DNA of 64,000 bases, taken from the NCBI GenBank assembly GCA_026874595.1, contig CM049318.1, positions 7,790,741 to 7,854,740 on the forward strand. The letters are read 5' to 3'. How positions within the stretch are numbered: the stretch's first letter is position 1; every line of letters begins with the position of its first letter. Below the pieces are notes generated by a model. The model had not been told where the DNA came from. It made no database searches and saw nothing but the letters and a program-made list of their open reading frames with translations. A program made the position numbers and the translations under genes. This document shows, in pieces, positions 24,964 to 38,511 of this stretch. The DNA comes from Sipunculus nudus. Taxonomy: Eukaryota > Annelida > Sipuncula > Golfingiida > Sipunculidae.

Positions 24964-24965
<2 letters not shown>

Positions 24966-24999
<34 letters not shown>
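24966..24999. repeat. (AT)n microsatellite
   Basis: Uninterrupted AT dinucleotide run of roughly 32 bp. Confidence 0.95.
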
Positions 25000-25005
<6 letters not shown>

Positions 25006-25349
25006 AAATTCATTTAAGTACTACTTTCTTGTGAGCATACCCTGGTGGTTTGTCCTGTCATATATGGCACTGATGTGATTGCATCTTAAAAAAAAACCAC
25101 TTATTTATTACTGTAAAAGGGATGTCAGGGTTTATATGAAGAGGACAGCATTAATTAATCATATGATGTGGATTCTGCTGGATTTTATAGGATTATAAGC
25201 AACCAGTCCAATATTTTGCTGTATCAGGTATGTCCTGAAGCTAAAAAACTCATTTGCACATATATATATTATATGCATATATGCATGAACAGTTGCTTTA
25301 AAACCCATGTGTGTGTGCCTCTGGAATGCCTCTGTTCACACAGACCATG

Positions 25350-25547
25350 CAGGGGCGGATCCAGGATTTAGGAAAAGAAGGGGTCTTAAACCCAGAAGGA
25401 CTAATGAAAAAACTAAACAAGTCCTCAGGTCTGGAAAAGGTGGGGTCAAGGCCGCAAAATTGGTCTGGAACCCTTTAAAAAAAAAGATTGCGGCGGCTAA
25501 AAAGGGGGGAACCCCTGGCCCCCTCCTCTAGATCTGCTTCTGCCGTG
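25350..25547. mobile_element. decayed MITE-like element with imperfect terminal inverted repeats
   Basis: The left end CAGGGGCGGATCCAG and right end (reverse complement CACGGCAGAAGCAGATCTAG) are imperfect inverted repeats around a G/C-rich body with AAAAAGGGGGGAACCCCTGG. This resembles the widespread invertebrate non-autonomous elements beginning GGGGCGGATCCAG. No transposase is encoded; open frames across it are incidental. Confidence 0.5.
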
Positions 25548-28500
25548 TATGTGACTGACGGACACATTGGTCTTACACAGTTGCAAAATCATATGAATGG
25601 TTTTTCATATGTATACAAACACACACACATAGGTTTTAGCTGTATAAGGCCTTCCAGGACTGAACATCCCTGATCTAGCTTCTTACATGTCGAGGAAGCA
25701 TACCAGTGTGGTAATCAGTGCTGGTCTGGAGCCTCAGGGGCAAGTGGTCTAATTCCACCACGCACTAGATAAGCTTAGCTTTACTGAAGATACAGTCTCT
25801 TCTTTTTTTAATGTTAACATTGAAAAGAAGAATGTAATTTCAGTTGCGTCATTGCTGAAACAAGCACTATAAGTATGTTTGTTTTGTTTTAAAAGTCTTT
25901 CCTGCAAGTCCAGAAAATAATGACCTCAGATGTGTGCCTCAGAGCTAGCAAAGTATGAAAACCAATGATTAAATATGTTAATTAATAGGTAAGATTTAAC
26001 CAAGCCTGGTTGCACTTGATGTACAGATCTCAGGTACAGCATGGTTGAGTGACTGTCAAGTCCTTCAGCTCGGTTGTCATTTTCAAGAAAGCTGTAATGA
26101 TCATTAAATTAGATTTCTTATAACCATTAATACATACTTAAAATGCTTTTAATGACTAACAGTTACTGCTAAGTTACAGAAAAATCATCAGTTTGCAAAA
26201 CTTGGAATCCCCCGAAAAATTGTCTTTGTAAACTGAAGACAATGCAAATTGTATAGAGAATAAGTTTGAGAAACCATTAGTAACCATCAAGCAAAATGGT
26301 TCTTGTTGTGGTCTGCTGTTTTCTTAATTATCGCATCTTTAGGAGGGATCATCAAATGATCATTATTGTCTCCCCCGTTCTGGGGATGCCATGTTGTTAT
26401 CAGTGCTATACTCTGTTGTCTGTAGGGTTTCTATTGAACGTGATAATTACTGAAATGCTGCAAGTTTTTTTTTTCATGAAATTTTAAATTCAAATAGTTT
26501 CTACCAAAATCTTGGACACTTGAAACTGGTGAAGACGTTGTCCTTGATCTTCAAGGTCAAATAAGCTGAAACGTAAATTTTTTGTGAACCTCATAACTTA
26601 TGAAATATAACATATATTTCTCTCAAATTGACACACCTGTTGTTTTCTACCACATTCACAAAGGAGTGCAAAAACCTTGATTATCAAGTACAATTCTTAG
26701 AAGTATATGATTCCTATAAACTCCATATATTTTGAGATTGTGCAGATGTTTTCCCCTTAGACTTTTGGATAGGGGCCCATAAGGGAGGTAGATAAACATT
26801 TCTGGTTTTGCAACTGCAAAAACAAAGCTTTTCTTGTTACCTCTGCTAAAAGGGTTGTACATCTCATTGTTTATTTTTACTAGTAGGATTACACAGAGAC
26901 TGCAGAATCAATCCCCATTTAACTTTGTTGAGGGGTATAACATGGCCCATCTTTTCAGTGGCTAAACAGGTGGATCATGAAAGACTGGTTAATTGCATAC
27001 CTTGACAGAGATATGTACTCTGTAGGTATAGGTTTATTTCATGTTTGATGGGTGCCACTTCTTAATCATTAATTTAAATAAAAAAAAAGAGAAAAAGAAA
27101 ATATGTTTGACATTCATTATAAAAAAGGTTGAGCACAGTCAGTTATTAAATACCCACACTATTTGTTTCTTTTTAGAGTGAAATGCATCTTCACTGTTTG
27201 TAAATTGAGGTAAATATTTAAATTTGAACATAACATACATGTTAGTATCATTCAGAGTGTATATTTATGTTTATTTATGAGACATACCTTAAATATCTTA
27301 AATTTCATGAATATATTTGAATGATATTTACAATTTGTTATGCAAAAGAGATAATGGCTTGATGGCTGATGTTCATAAAAACAGGAGGAAAGCCAACTGA
27401 ATCTTGGAAACAAAAAAAATATGTGTATCTGCAGAATTAGAAGTTACTATTGAGAGTGTTTTATAATAATTATAAAATCATATGGCTGTGAATGTATGTA
27501 GAATATTGGGTTAAGTATCTATATGATTATGTATGGTAATGATGCTTGAATTAAGGCATTTATCAATTGAAGTGCATTTAATAAAAGTGGAGAATGGAGT
27601 TCTTTTTTGCTACTGGTTGTTCTCTTTATTTGCTGCATTATGATTGGTTGATATAATAATGGTATGCAAGATTTGTATAATAATTGCTATATGAGTTGAT
27701 GAATGTGTGCCTTTGATTTGCAAGAACAACAAGGTAACCTGGTAAGCAAACCATGGGTAGATATATACTAGTATTTGATTTCCTATTGTCTGAATATGTC
27801 ATGAAGATAATTGTGAAAGGCCTGAAATTTTATTCTTTTATCACTCTTTGGTGATTTAATTAATTCCTCTAACTTCAAACTGATGATGGTTCGTTTGGTA
27901 CATTGAAAAAAAATCTGTCAATCAGGATAGTATTTAGTCTTTGACCACTGCATCATATATGAATTTTTGTTAATAAATTGTCAGATCTGTTTATAAAGTT
28001 AACCTGTAATCATGTAGGCATATGCCTGAGTTGAATTGAATAAGACCAAAAGCCATACCTGTGAAACATACTTGTCTTGTAGAATTTATTTGATTTCTGA
28101 CTTACTCTTGGTACATATTCATGAACTACTGGTAAATTCCTGTGAAGAAAAGATCTTATTACTCCAGTGTGATGGATGTTTGAACAGCAACAAGCTGTTA
28201 GTAAACAGTACACTTGCCCATGTTGATAAACAAAAAACAAACGTGTGACCTGATTGCACTTATGCATAAGTTAATTGAGAGGTCACTGTTCACTGTTGGA
28301 GAGAGCATGGCAACAACGCATTTCTTGTCATAATAACAACTTGCCTGATTTGCCACCAGATGTCTCTGTTGGTCATGTATTGATAATTAATGGTCACAGT
28401 AGCCATAAAATTTTTGGGGCCCCCCTCGTGTTTTAAACATGTGGATATAAACCAAATGGACAGCTTGTGGCACAGTGCACTGTGGGATCAGGGACTTTTG

Positions 28501-28559
28501 GCCAATTGTAATAAAAAGTTAGAGATCAGCTTTTAAATATTTATTTTACCTCAGATATC
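25548..28559. other. intronic sequence, nothing recognised
   Basis: AT-rich with short incidental open frames (26296-26487 plus, 26656-26862 minus, 28010-28267 minus). No repeats or RNA genes supported. Confidence 0.45.
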
Positions 28560-28885
28560 AGGATAGACCCCTTAAAGAACTAGAAATCTGCTTTCCAAGG
28601 AATACCAGCATCCCCCATGTGGGCATTCACTTATTTGGCCGATATTCCCAGGTTCATTCGTGCATAAGTGACTGACCTTTTGTGAATATTCCTTGATGTT
28701 GCTGAATCCAGACCATGTTCCAGATCCACACGAAATTCTAATTGATTCATTCTTGGTCCATTCTGAAATGCCTTGAAAATTTCAAATGATTCCATTCATA
28801 ATTGTGCGAGTTATTTTGTGAGCAAACACACATGCAAACACACAAAAAGGAATGTACACACCCTTCTGGCAGAGGCAAACATATA
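28560..28885. repeat. dispersed repeat copy related to the 18.6-19.3 kb element
   Basis: Contains the same ordered blocks: TTCCAGATCCACAC, a CTGAAATGCCTTGAAAATTTC block, a string of AAACACACA-type A/C motifs, then CCTTCTGGCAGAGGCAAA. Diverged from the earlier copies. Confidence 0.5.
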
Positions 28886-29859
28886 AGGAAACATTCACAT
28901 CATTCAGTCCCACTGACAAAAGATGGCAGTCATAGTTGCTTATCTCAATGATTGATCATATCTTCCATGACTCTTTATAGTATCATGAATATTCTAAAAT
29001 TACCATAAAAGACACCATGTTGTTTCTGTTCTTCTTATAAAAGCCTTGTTGTTCCTTGTTATTTTAGTGCCAAACATATGATATTAATTAAGAAAAAAAT
29101 CACCAAATTTAGGGGATGGATTTTGATTGATGTAGAACTTGAAGACTTGTTTTAGAAGTCTGTTAGTCTTATCAAAGATGATCTTTACAGTCAAGTTTCT
29201 TATTTGACAGGTGTTTCAAGTATCACCTTGCTGGAGAAAAAGTTTGTAGTTCCTTTATTTACCAGTAGGAGTCTCTGTGTACGTACCTTTCACCATACCT
29301 CATACCCTATCATTTTCTGTTCCTGACATGTTTGGTTGGTTATATTTTCAGAAAACAGGTACTTCTAGTCCTGAACTCCAGATTAATCCAGCAACCTCCT
29401 TCCAAGTCCCCATAGACAACAAAAGCATTTTTTCATTAAATAAGTGACCACCACATGTACATAGGGTTTGATGAAGCATATTTTACAATGATTAGAAGAT
29501 CTAAAGAAATATGGGTATAACCAGTTATAATCAGAATGATAAGTGCTAAATTTATAAAATGAAAACCTTGCTGAAGAAAAGACCACATTAGCACAGGTGC
29601 ATGAGCAGTCACTTCTGCAATGGCCACATTAGATATCTGACATGTCTTTTCTTGACAGGTGAGTTAATTGTATCCACCAAAACAGAGTTTTGCGGATATT
29701 ATGTTTTCAGTCGGACGCCCACGTCGCCACCGCCGCCACCACGTAGGTGTCCGGAGAACTCCTCCGTGACCGCTGGGCGGAATTTTACGAAACCTGGGAG
29801 TATGTTTGGGTCACATGTGAACTGCTGAGCCCCGATTTTGTTTTGACCTCTGACCTTTC

Positions 29860-30720
29860 CTCTCTGTAGTGCGTCAATCTGTGCATCTGTTTTGACTCAT
29901 TAACCCACATATCTCGGGAACCATTTGACCAACCGGAATAAAAATTTGCACAAATGTAGCCCTTGGATAGCTTTATAATATACATAAAAATGGTGGCGCC
30001 ACCTGCAACCATTTTTTCACAGCATCCATCTGTACATCTGCCTTGGGATAAAATCAGTCATATCTCTGCATTGGTTGGCCTTATCCACCTGAAATTTTGC
30101 ATGTGTATACATCCTGGACAGCTTTCTTGATTTTATGACAGGTGGCGCCACCTACATTCATGTTTACACTGCAGACATCCAAGCTAATATCTTGGGAACC
30201 ATTTGACAGATTTGGCCAAAATTTTGCATGTGTATAGATCTCACATAGCTCTTTATCATACGCAAAACTGGTGGTGCCACCTGCAACCATTTTTGCACAG
30301 TATCCATCTCTTTGTGTGCCGTGGGATAAAAACACTCATATCTCTGCACTGGTTTGACTTATCTGCCTAAAATTTTGCAGGTTTATACATCTTTGATAGC
30401 TTGCTGGATTTTGTGGCAGGTGGCACCACCTACATTAATGTTTACGTTGCAGACATCCAGGCTTATATCTCGGGAACTGTTAGACTGAATGGGCCAAAAT
30501 TTTGCACGTGTATAGATCTCCCATAGCTCTTTATCATATGCAAAACTGGTGGCGCCACCTACAACCATTTTTGCACAGTGTCCGTCTGTTTGTCTGCTGT
30601 GGGATTAAATCACTCATATCTTGGCAGTGGTTTGACTTTTTGCATTTGTATACAACTTTGAAAGCTTTCTGGATTGATGGTAGGTGACACAATCTACATA
30701 CACATTTCAGCTGTAGACAT
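29860..30720. repeat. ~277 bp tandem repeat with GGTGGCGCCACC palindromes
   Basis: GGTGGCGCCACC or one-base variants occur near 29993, 30143, 30271, 30420 and 30548. Two alternating contexts (followed by TGCAACCATTTTT or TACATTCATGTTTAC) each recur at about 277 bp. ATATCTSGGGAAC and AAAATTTTGCA blocks repeat in register. About 2.5-3 copies. Confidence 0.8.
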
Positions 30721-30868
30721 CCATGCTAATATGCAACACACCTCACTCTATTTCCCCTTGTTACTCAATCCATGCCTCACTTCACCCATCCCACTCTGAT
30801 TTCAGCAGATACATGTAGTCTTTTGTCGACTACCCGTATTCTAGTTAAACATTCTGTTCATCAGCAGA

Positions 30869-31042
30869 TACAGTGAAACCTGTTATAGGACCACAGATGG
30901 GACTCACCAAAAATGGTATTAATTCACACGTGGTCTTATAAGACAGGTCAGTTATAGCCAGTGTGAATGGTTCACTCAAGGGTGGTCTTAATAGACAGGT
31001 GGTCTTATTGGATAGGTAGTTTTTAAGATAGGATTCACTGTA
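30869..31042. mobile_element. MITE with TACAGTGAAACC termini (copy 1)
   Basis: 174 bp bounded by TACAGTGAAACCTGTTATAG and the imperfect inverse AGGATTCACTGTA, flanked by TA, the target preference of Tc1/mariner/pogo elements. The interior has inverted GGTCTTATAAGACAGG-type blocks. No transposase. Confidence 0.65.
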
Positions 31043-32160
31043 ACTGTGCATGGAAATAGGACCATCCAGGAAACCATGGATTAATATTGTACTGTACAAA
31101 TGTGAATTAATTGCTAGAGTGAGTAGACTTGGGTCAGAACTGCATGCATCTCTAGAGGTAAGTTAATGAGGAAAACATGAGATTATATTCATATTTATGA
31201 ATACATTTAATAAAATCTAATGCTATCAGTATAGGTTTGTGATGAGATCACAATAAAGTAACCATAAAACAAAAAATAAAAAGAAATTGCAAATTTCACA
31301 TTTACAGTATGCAGTGAAGCCATGACCACAGTATGTTTTGTATTTGTAACTATTTGCATGCTGGTAATGAAGACCTGAATCTGCATTTAATCCTACACAT
31401 TCATTCATAGAACCATGAAAAATCAGTTCATCTCACAACACACATAACTGTTTTGAAATAATTGGCACAGAGTAAACAGTTACAATGTAAACTGGATCTG
31501 TTGTAGTTAGTGTATTGTGTGTGAGAAATTGGCAGTGTACTACGCCGTGTGTGTACCATAAAGTTCCTACCATATGAAAATACATACAATAGAAAAAAAA
31601 ATAATACTACCTGTGTACTATTAAACCTGAACAGGTAAATATTATCTCTAGCCCAGGTGTGGGTTAAATATATATTTGCCTTAAAGCTGTGTGCACAAGG
31701 TCTGTAAATAAACCATAAAGCAGTTTCTTGGCATAAGCATGCCTGAATAATTACGACCGGTATACCTGTTCACAAATACTTCTAAGGTAAAATATTTGTT
31801 GATGTGCAAGAAATTTTATCTTAACACTTGAAATGCATAATATCCATATAAATATGTACTTCTAGGTGCCACTGTACCTTATAGTACCTTTCTTTCTGAC
31901 ATTTATAATTATATGTTCATACGATTGTCATGAATGAACTTGTATTAATAGAATTATCTATTATTATGAGGAATAATTGAATTAAATTGTAACTGCATGT
32001 TTTATATCAATTGAGCTTATTGATTGTTATGATGAGAATGATTAAAAATTATAGTATTAATATAAACTTTATGATTGTTGAGTCATTAATCTTAAACAAT
32101 ATATTTTTTATATTATCACAGTGAACATATATGTCAAAAACAGGGTGAACATATATATAC
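31043..32160. other. intronic AT-rich sequence, nothing recognised
   Basis: Includes an isolated GAG|GTAAGTTAA donor-like site near 31158 with no matching exon. No other feature supported. Confidence 0.45.
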
Positions 32161-32164
32161 ATTT

Positions 32165-32592
32165 GTGGTAGGAATTGGTTTATAAATTATAATCAGTGAT
32201 TGAAATATAAAAACGACTGATGATCAATTATTATTCAATTATTTTATGCCATTTCTATATTAACTTGAAATCGGTCGTATACTAGTACCTAAAATATTGA
32301 CCCCAGTAAATAGTCTGACATGTACATTGGTTTTCACAATGAAACCATCAATGCACCCGCATCCAAGGTAGACTTGCTGTCATACGATTGATGCCTGCAC
32401 AAGGTTCTGTTTTGTTCTGATGCTGTTCCTTGCTTACATGTGATGGTATATCTCTAACAGGATAAGATTCTTTGCATGTGTTTACATAATTGTTTTAAAT
32501 TGATTATGCAAAAATGCAATTGATTTAATCAGTTTTGAAAGATAAAAAATAATCATCAATTTAATCAATTAATCGGCACACATACCACTAAT
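32165..32592. mobile_element. dispersed ~420 bp element, copy A (inverse of 57.4-57.8 kb)
   Basis: Aligns along its length, in reverse complement, with 57379-57787. Shared blocks include TGACATGTACATTGGT, GAAACCATCAATGCACCC, GATGCTGTTCCTTGCT, ACATGTGATGGTATATCTCT and TATGCAAAAATGCAATTGAT. The outer ends carry GTGGTAGGAATTGG and the inverse of TTAGTGGTATGTGTGCCGAT, resembling hAT-type non-autonomous elements. No transposase. Confidence 0.8.
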
Positions 32593-34510
32593 AAGTACAT
32601 AAATATATATTAAACAATATGGTAACCCTTCAGCAGATCACTTTAACTAGAAAATGGAGAGCAATGTACTCGTCATTATTTAAAAATTTTTCTTTTACAT
32701 TATTCTCTTTGGATCAGCCTTGGTCATTTTTTGTGTTTTACATAAATTGGATCTTTGCATGGCAAAACACTGTAAACTTTGAGAGCTTAATTTCCAGCAC
32801 TGACACTCGCAGCCTTGTCTGCTCCACATCAAAGGAAGACAACACAGTCATCCAGTCACCTCATAAAAAATGTATACCAGATCACATGATCATAAATCTG
32901 GTCACACGACATTAAACGAGATCTCATGACTATGTATGGGAAAATTACCATTACATGAAAAAAAAGAATCAAGTTAATTCAGACATCTCATATAAAATTT
33001 AAACCAAATCACATGATAAGGAATAAAGTCACAAGACCTTAAATGAAATCTTTATGACCATTTATGCAAAAATTACCATAACAGGATAAAAAAAATGGTA
33101 TTAAAAATCCATTGTTCCAACAGTTAATAAAATGTAGTTTTACTCTGTAAATTCTTTTAACTGTTCATGTAATGCTTTGATATAATTTAAAAGTCTTTTT
33201 CCAAAATTGCATAGTCATAGTTCCTTTAAATTATGTTTCATGAACTAGTATGCCCCTTTTCCATGCTTGAGAATCCCCCCACCATGTGACGTGTTTTCAC
33301 AATGGATTCCCCTTCCACTACTGATCAAATGCAACAGTGGTGTAGCTATATGTTTTGTACAGTTCATGCATGCAATTATGGTTTTTGTTCCATTTACAGG
33401 GATGTATTATGTAGTGTGGTATTGAAAGTTTGGGGGGGGGGGGGGGGCTCATATATACCAACCCACCCAAATAAACCAGAAGATTCCTGCATGACTACCA
33501 CAGCTAGTGATCAGATATTTCACACACATGTATATATATATAATAATCATTAAGTAGACAAGAATTGCTGCAATTAAATGTGATTTGTCACCAAGATATG
33601 GCAACAAGCAGACTGCATTCATGTACTTGACCTCTACAAGAAGATTCACCTGTGTTCGTTTCTGAATTAATGCATGGAAAAGCTAAACATGATTTACACT
33701 TGTGTGATTTTTCGTGTAGAAATGCATGCTGAAAAATAAAATTGCCCAGTATTCAATATACTGATGAAGTGATAAAATTTTCAAACATGCACATATTACA
33801 GTATTTATAGTGATATACCAGATGTGGAAGTAGAATCAGTTTTATTGAGTAGGGGACAGTCAGAATTTACCAGATTAAAAAGGGGTCATTAAAAAAAATA
33901 ACAGATTAAATTGGGGGGGGGGGGGGGGCAGTCACAAAATTCCAGAAAAAAATACTTTTCACTATTCTAATTTATTTTAAGATAGAAATATACATATGAT
34001 TGTGCATATATAATTCAGAGGTACGGCAAATTCTCTAAATTCCTCTTGGACATAATATGACACAGCAACTGTGCATTCCAGCAAGGAACAAAAATAGCTG
34101 TTGTCAAGAATGAATACAATCAAAACTGGATTGTGCACTATTATTGTACACATGTATAGTAAAACCCTGTAGGCCAGACATAGGTCTGCCTTATTTGTGA
34201 ACCACAATCCTGTAATTAATACTTAAATATATCAACAGTGCCAGTGTTATTACTCAGAGCCAGCCATAGCATGCACTGGACTGAGCCAATTGCTTGCATG
34301 TTGGCCACAAATTGGTACTCATGGGTATTACAGGATCACAGGCCTACATGTTTTAGTTCTTATGGAATCAGTTACAGGTATGCCATTACTAATCCCCCCC
34401 CCCCCCCCTTTGTTATTTCTTCTCCTTTATATTCTGAATGAGACTCTACTTAGGTAAAGGTGTTATTTTATGATTTAATGTATAAATAAAACATTTTTTT
34501 TATTTGAGAA

Positions 34511-34512
<2 letters not shown>
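32593..34512. other. intronic sequence with poly-G and poly-C tracts
   Basis: Poly-G at 33432-33447 and 33913-33928, poly-C at 34394-34408, each next to a GTGGTGTAGC or GGGGACAGTC-like block that may be ends of decayed non-autonomous elements. No coding exon seen. Confidence 0.5.

Positions 34513-34513
<1 letters not shown>

Positions 34514-34570
<57 letters not shown>
34514..34570. repeat. (AT)n microsatellite
   Basis: Interrupted AT dinucleotide run. Confidence 0.95.
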
Positions 34571-34579
<9 letters not shown>

Positions 34580-34926
34580 TTATATATGTACATATATATA
34601 TTTATGTCTAATAGGCCAAAACCAATTTTTTTAGTGCGGTGGGTGTGTAAATTTTTTTTATATTTTTTATTTTCAATTTAATATGATCAGGGGATAAAAT
34701 GATAATAACAGAATTCTTTAGCTATGGTAAACAGTTTAAAAGCTCAATATAATAAAACAAACATTTTTTTTATATTAAAATTTTTTTTGTTTTCATGAAA
34801 AGAAAATCTGAGCAGCTGTAACTGAAAATCTTAAAAAATCAACTGAAAATAAAAATAAACATTTTTTTATGGAGGATGTGTCAAAATAGATAAGCACAGT
34901 ACCTGAGCAACAATCCTTTTTGGATG

Positions 34927-34928
<2 letters not shown>

Positions 34929-35011
<83 letters not shown>
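34929..35011. repeat. long (AT)n microsatellite followed by (AC)n
   Basis: About 80 bp of AT repeat, then ACACACACACACAT to about 35042. Self-complementary, so strongly hairpin-forming. Confidence 0.95.
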
Positions 35012-35024
<13 letters not shown>

Positions 35025-35634
35025 TACAATACACACATACATATGTACATATATATATTAAGTCACATAGAAATTTGCAACAGTGTGAACATAATAAAAA
35101 CAAAAATTAAATGTTTTTACTGACACTTTGCAATGATAAAAGTGACAGAAGACAACTGAGGAGCTCTAGAACATGATGGATCCTTAGAATAATCAAAGAA
35201 ACCACTAATTAATGCAGGAGATAATCCAGTCAACCAATATGAACTGAGGAGTGTGTAGGCCAGCTAAGTAATGTGAAAGGCATAGGTTAAAATACAGCGG
35301 TACCTGTAGTATCCAATTACCAGGTAATACCTACAGGTATGGCTACTGAAAGGGCTATGTGCTCAACTAACAAAGTCTACCCTATGACCTGGAAACTCGA
35401 GTCACAATAAGTACAGCCTTGCTGTTTAAGCCTTACCTATCGAATCAGCCAGGGGACCCACTAACACATGAAAAACTAGTCAGAGATGTCTCAGTCATAA
35501 TAGAAGAGACGTGATTGAACAGTAATTCAGGTAGGGTAGTAGTTCTAGGTGTATATTAGTCATGATATTATTAAGGTATTTTAGACTTAATTAACAGGTA
35601 AATGTATTGGTGTGATTCACTGGGGGTAAATGTG

Positions 35635-35946
35635 TATAAAGTGCTGGTATAGAGCCAGCTCTGTATAGAGTACGTGCCTATACCTGTAGTGATCAATAGT
35701 TACCGAGCATTGGTACCTGGCCTACAGGAATGTTTGTGTACATGTGCCATGAATCCCGCCACGTTTGAGTGTGACAGCAGGACAGGTCTGGTGAGGCTAC
35801 ATGTACAGGAAAGTAAACATCTGACAGATTGTGTGTTTTGATATGTGCTCAAACCAGGAATACAATGACACTTTGTATTATTGACCACCAAGTGTATATA
35901 ACAGTGTTGGATTCATATATATCAGGACATGGAGACAAGTGACAAT
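35635..35946 (+). promoter_or_regulatory. possible internal promoter and short coding start
   Basis: A TATAAAG box at 35635-35641 lies about 290 bp upstream of GGACATGG at 35926-35932. From that ATG six codons (METSDN) lead to AAT|GTGAGT at 35947, a good donor in phase 0, matching the phase-0 acceptor at 63374. A second TATATAA at 35895 is too close to the ATG. Speculative: TATA-like strings are common in AT-rich introns. Confidence 0.2.
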
Positions 35947-37639
35947 GTGAGTAGCTTGTCCTTAGTGTTTTCGTATTTCTTCATTACCCTTCTGTGACTA
36001 TACACACTTATATTTATCAAAACCTGGCAGTTGTTGAACGCCTATAACAGAAGCACCACTTTCATGTTGATTAATAAGTTAACATCCCTGAGCAGTTTAT
36101 CTATATCTATAACAAGTTAAACCCTATTTAGTTGATCCTTTGATGTGTCTCAATTATAGCTTTTGCTCGGATCCACATCAACTTGATCAGGTTAATAGTT
36201 TTATAGATTTGATTTATTTTGCATAAATGTGTTTGAATAGTATACAGATTAAGACATGGTCCTAACTTACTTTTTATTTTGCATTTATTCAGACATATGA
36301 CTGAATACTTGTTATATGCCATATAGAGTCATTCATGAAAACAATTTGAATATTCATGAAAACAATTTAAACATTTTTCAGCTCTAACATTCAGTTCCTA
36401 CACAACAAATATACAATTCCCTTTACCCTTGACTTCTTTAGTTAGGAACTATCAGTACCTTGGGGCCTTAGGTAATATTTAATCCATCACTGAAGTCTAA
36501 AATATGTTTATAGATAGAGAATGCAAACCAGTATGTTACAGTATGTTATATATAGTAGTTTATAGGGCACAGTGCAGGGCAACATGGTGTTAGTTTAATC
36601 TCCCTGAAATTGGTACTTGCAGTAAGACAAGTACAGGTAATACGGTACATGCTTGTGTGTCTCTAGTGGAATTCAATACAGCAGTACAGACGTTAAGACA
36701 CACCTGTAATTGATTTGTGACCATGTTTGTACAAGTCCTTATGTAAACAAAGCCTCTGGTCCCTTGAACTCAAGTATTTGTCTGTTGTACATTTTTCATC
36801 TGCCGGCAGGACTTGATATGTTCACCGTTACAGATAACCTTTGAAGTGTGTGCATCTTTGTGGACAAAAATCAAGTATGCTTAATTTTGATCCAGATCTC
36901 ATTGTGCTCATACATTGTTACAGGTAGTTTGTAAAATTATTTCACCTTTTATACTGCAGTTGTCTCTCTGTTCATGAGGGATTAAAATCGCAATATTTGC
37001 ACCAAATGGAAATTATCACAAAAATGAAATCTCCATGAATAAAACCCCCCATCTAAATACGTGAATGTTCATTTATGGTGTAGCCTTATTTACATCTCAT
37101 GTGCGGTGTCCATTCCTGTAGGTCAAGTTAGAAACTGGCAAAAGATTGATGTTATAAATAGTAAGTGATCTTACATTTTACCCTCCTGCAAACATTTATG
37201 TTATAAATATAGTATAAGATATTTAAATTATCTGTCAATAAAACACAAGATCAAACTTCCACTTGTTTGCTGTTCCCTTTTGTATTTATCAAAATTTTAA
37301 GATTATATGAATTAAATATTTCATATAAGTTATAACAAAAGAAAATTATTTGTTTCTTAAGTATGAAGAGATAAAAAATGGAACCCTCGTGAAAAATTGA
37401 AAAAGTGAAAATCACAAAAATTTAAGCCTGAAAATATCAAGCCAACCACAGCTAGTGTATGTTTGTGTATAAAGCATACCTTGCTGACACCAGAGATCAA
37501 AAGTGTCAGCTTTATCATTCTCATATCATTATTACCTGTAGCCTGGGCTAGTACATTTGTACAACAAGATAAAGTCCTCAGGTATCAGTTACCTTGTGTT
37601 CTAAATCTCATCTATATATGTAATCTCTCTACCTGCAAG

Positions 37640-37672
37640 TCAATGCTGATAACAGGAGAGCTTGTTAAAGAG
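37640..37672 (+). CDS. possible 33 nt phase-0 micro-exon
   Basis: TAATCTCTCTACCTGCAAG precedes TCA ATG CTG ATA ACA GGA GAG CTT GTT AAA GAG, followed by GTAAGA. It would add SMLITGELVKE between the phase-0 sites at 7725 and 63374. The AAG acceptor is suboptimal. Confidence 0.2.
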
Positions 37673-38511
37673 GTAAGAGTCATAGTTACCTGAGAGAGTA
37701 CATGCATCATATCGTCATGAAGGTTTGATTGTATTAAAAATGAACTCTAGGCAAACTGATCATGGGTATCATATTTGTTTTTTCTGTACAGAAGAAACTC
37801 TAAATGGACCAATATTAGTTGAAAAAAGTGTATGGCATACAAAGTGTCCACCCACTCATATGTTCAACTTATATTTATCATACTTGACACCTTGTAAGGT
37901 CTGAATGTTTTTGAATGAATATAGCTGTACTGTCAAGTAAATCACCTTGCCACTTCACCCTGAAAACATAAAGAAATCATTATTAAGCTCTCACTTTTAC
38001 AAAAAAAGAGATAGAAAAATTAATTTGACTCTAAAATAAAGGTAAAGGTATCTGAGATGTTACCCAGGTTCATAAAGTTTTTCATTTTTAGTTTTCATAT
38101 ATCTGTTTATCTAAAAATGATTTTTATTGGAGCAATAAGTTAAAACAGTAAGAAATATAATTGTAAAAGAGGAGTTATAGTCATAAGTTGATTAATGTGC
38201 ATTACTTGCTGGAATTAAAGTACTGGTTAAAAAATTTTCTTTTAAATTTGCTGTGTTGTGCAAATTAAAAGTGGCATTTGCACAAATTAATTTTGGTATT
38301 TGCAGGGTGAGTATTGTGACAAAGCGTGACATTTTAAAAATCTGAACCCTATATTTACATGGAATAAATACACTTTTTTTGTGAAAGGTGTATTCTCCAT
38401 CAGGACAGGTACATTCACATTTATTTGCAATATATGAAACTGGTTTAATGCACACCCTGATATATAATCAGTCAGTAATTGATTCAGATTGATGGTTGAT
38501 CAGTGACTTAC

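Noticed and set aside
29601-29828. 75-codon plus frame with a Pro run
   Set aside because: It comes from the G/C-rich lead-in of the ~277 bp repeat, without splice signals.
34920-35123. Frames of alternating Tyr-Ile on both strands
   Set aside because: Translation of the AT microsatellite.
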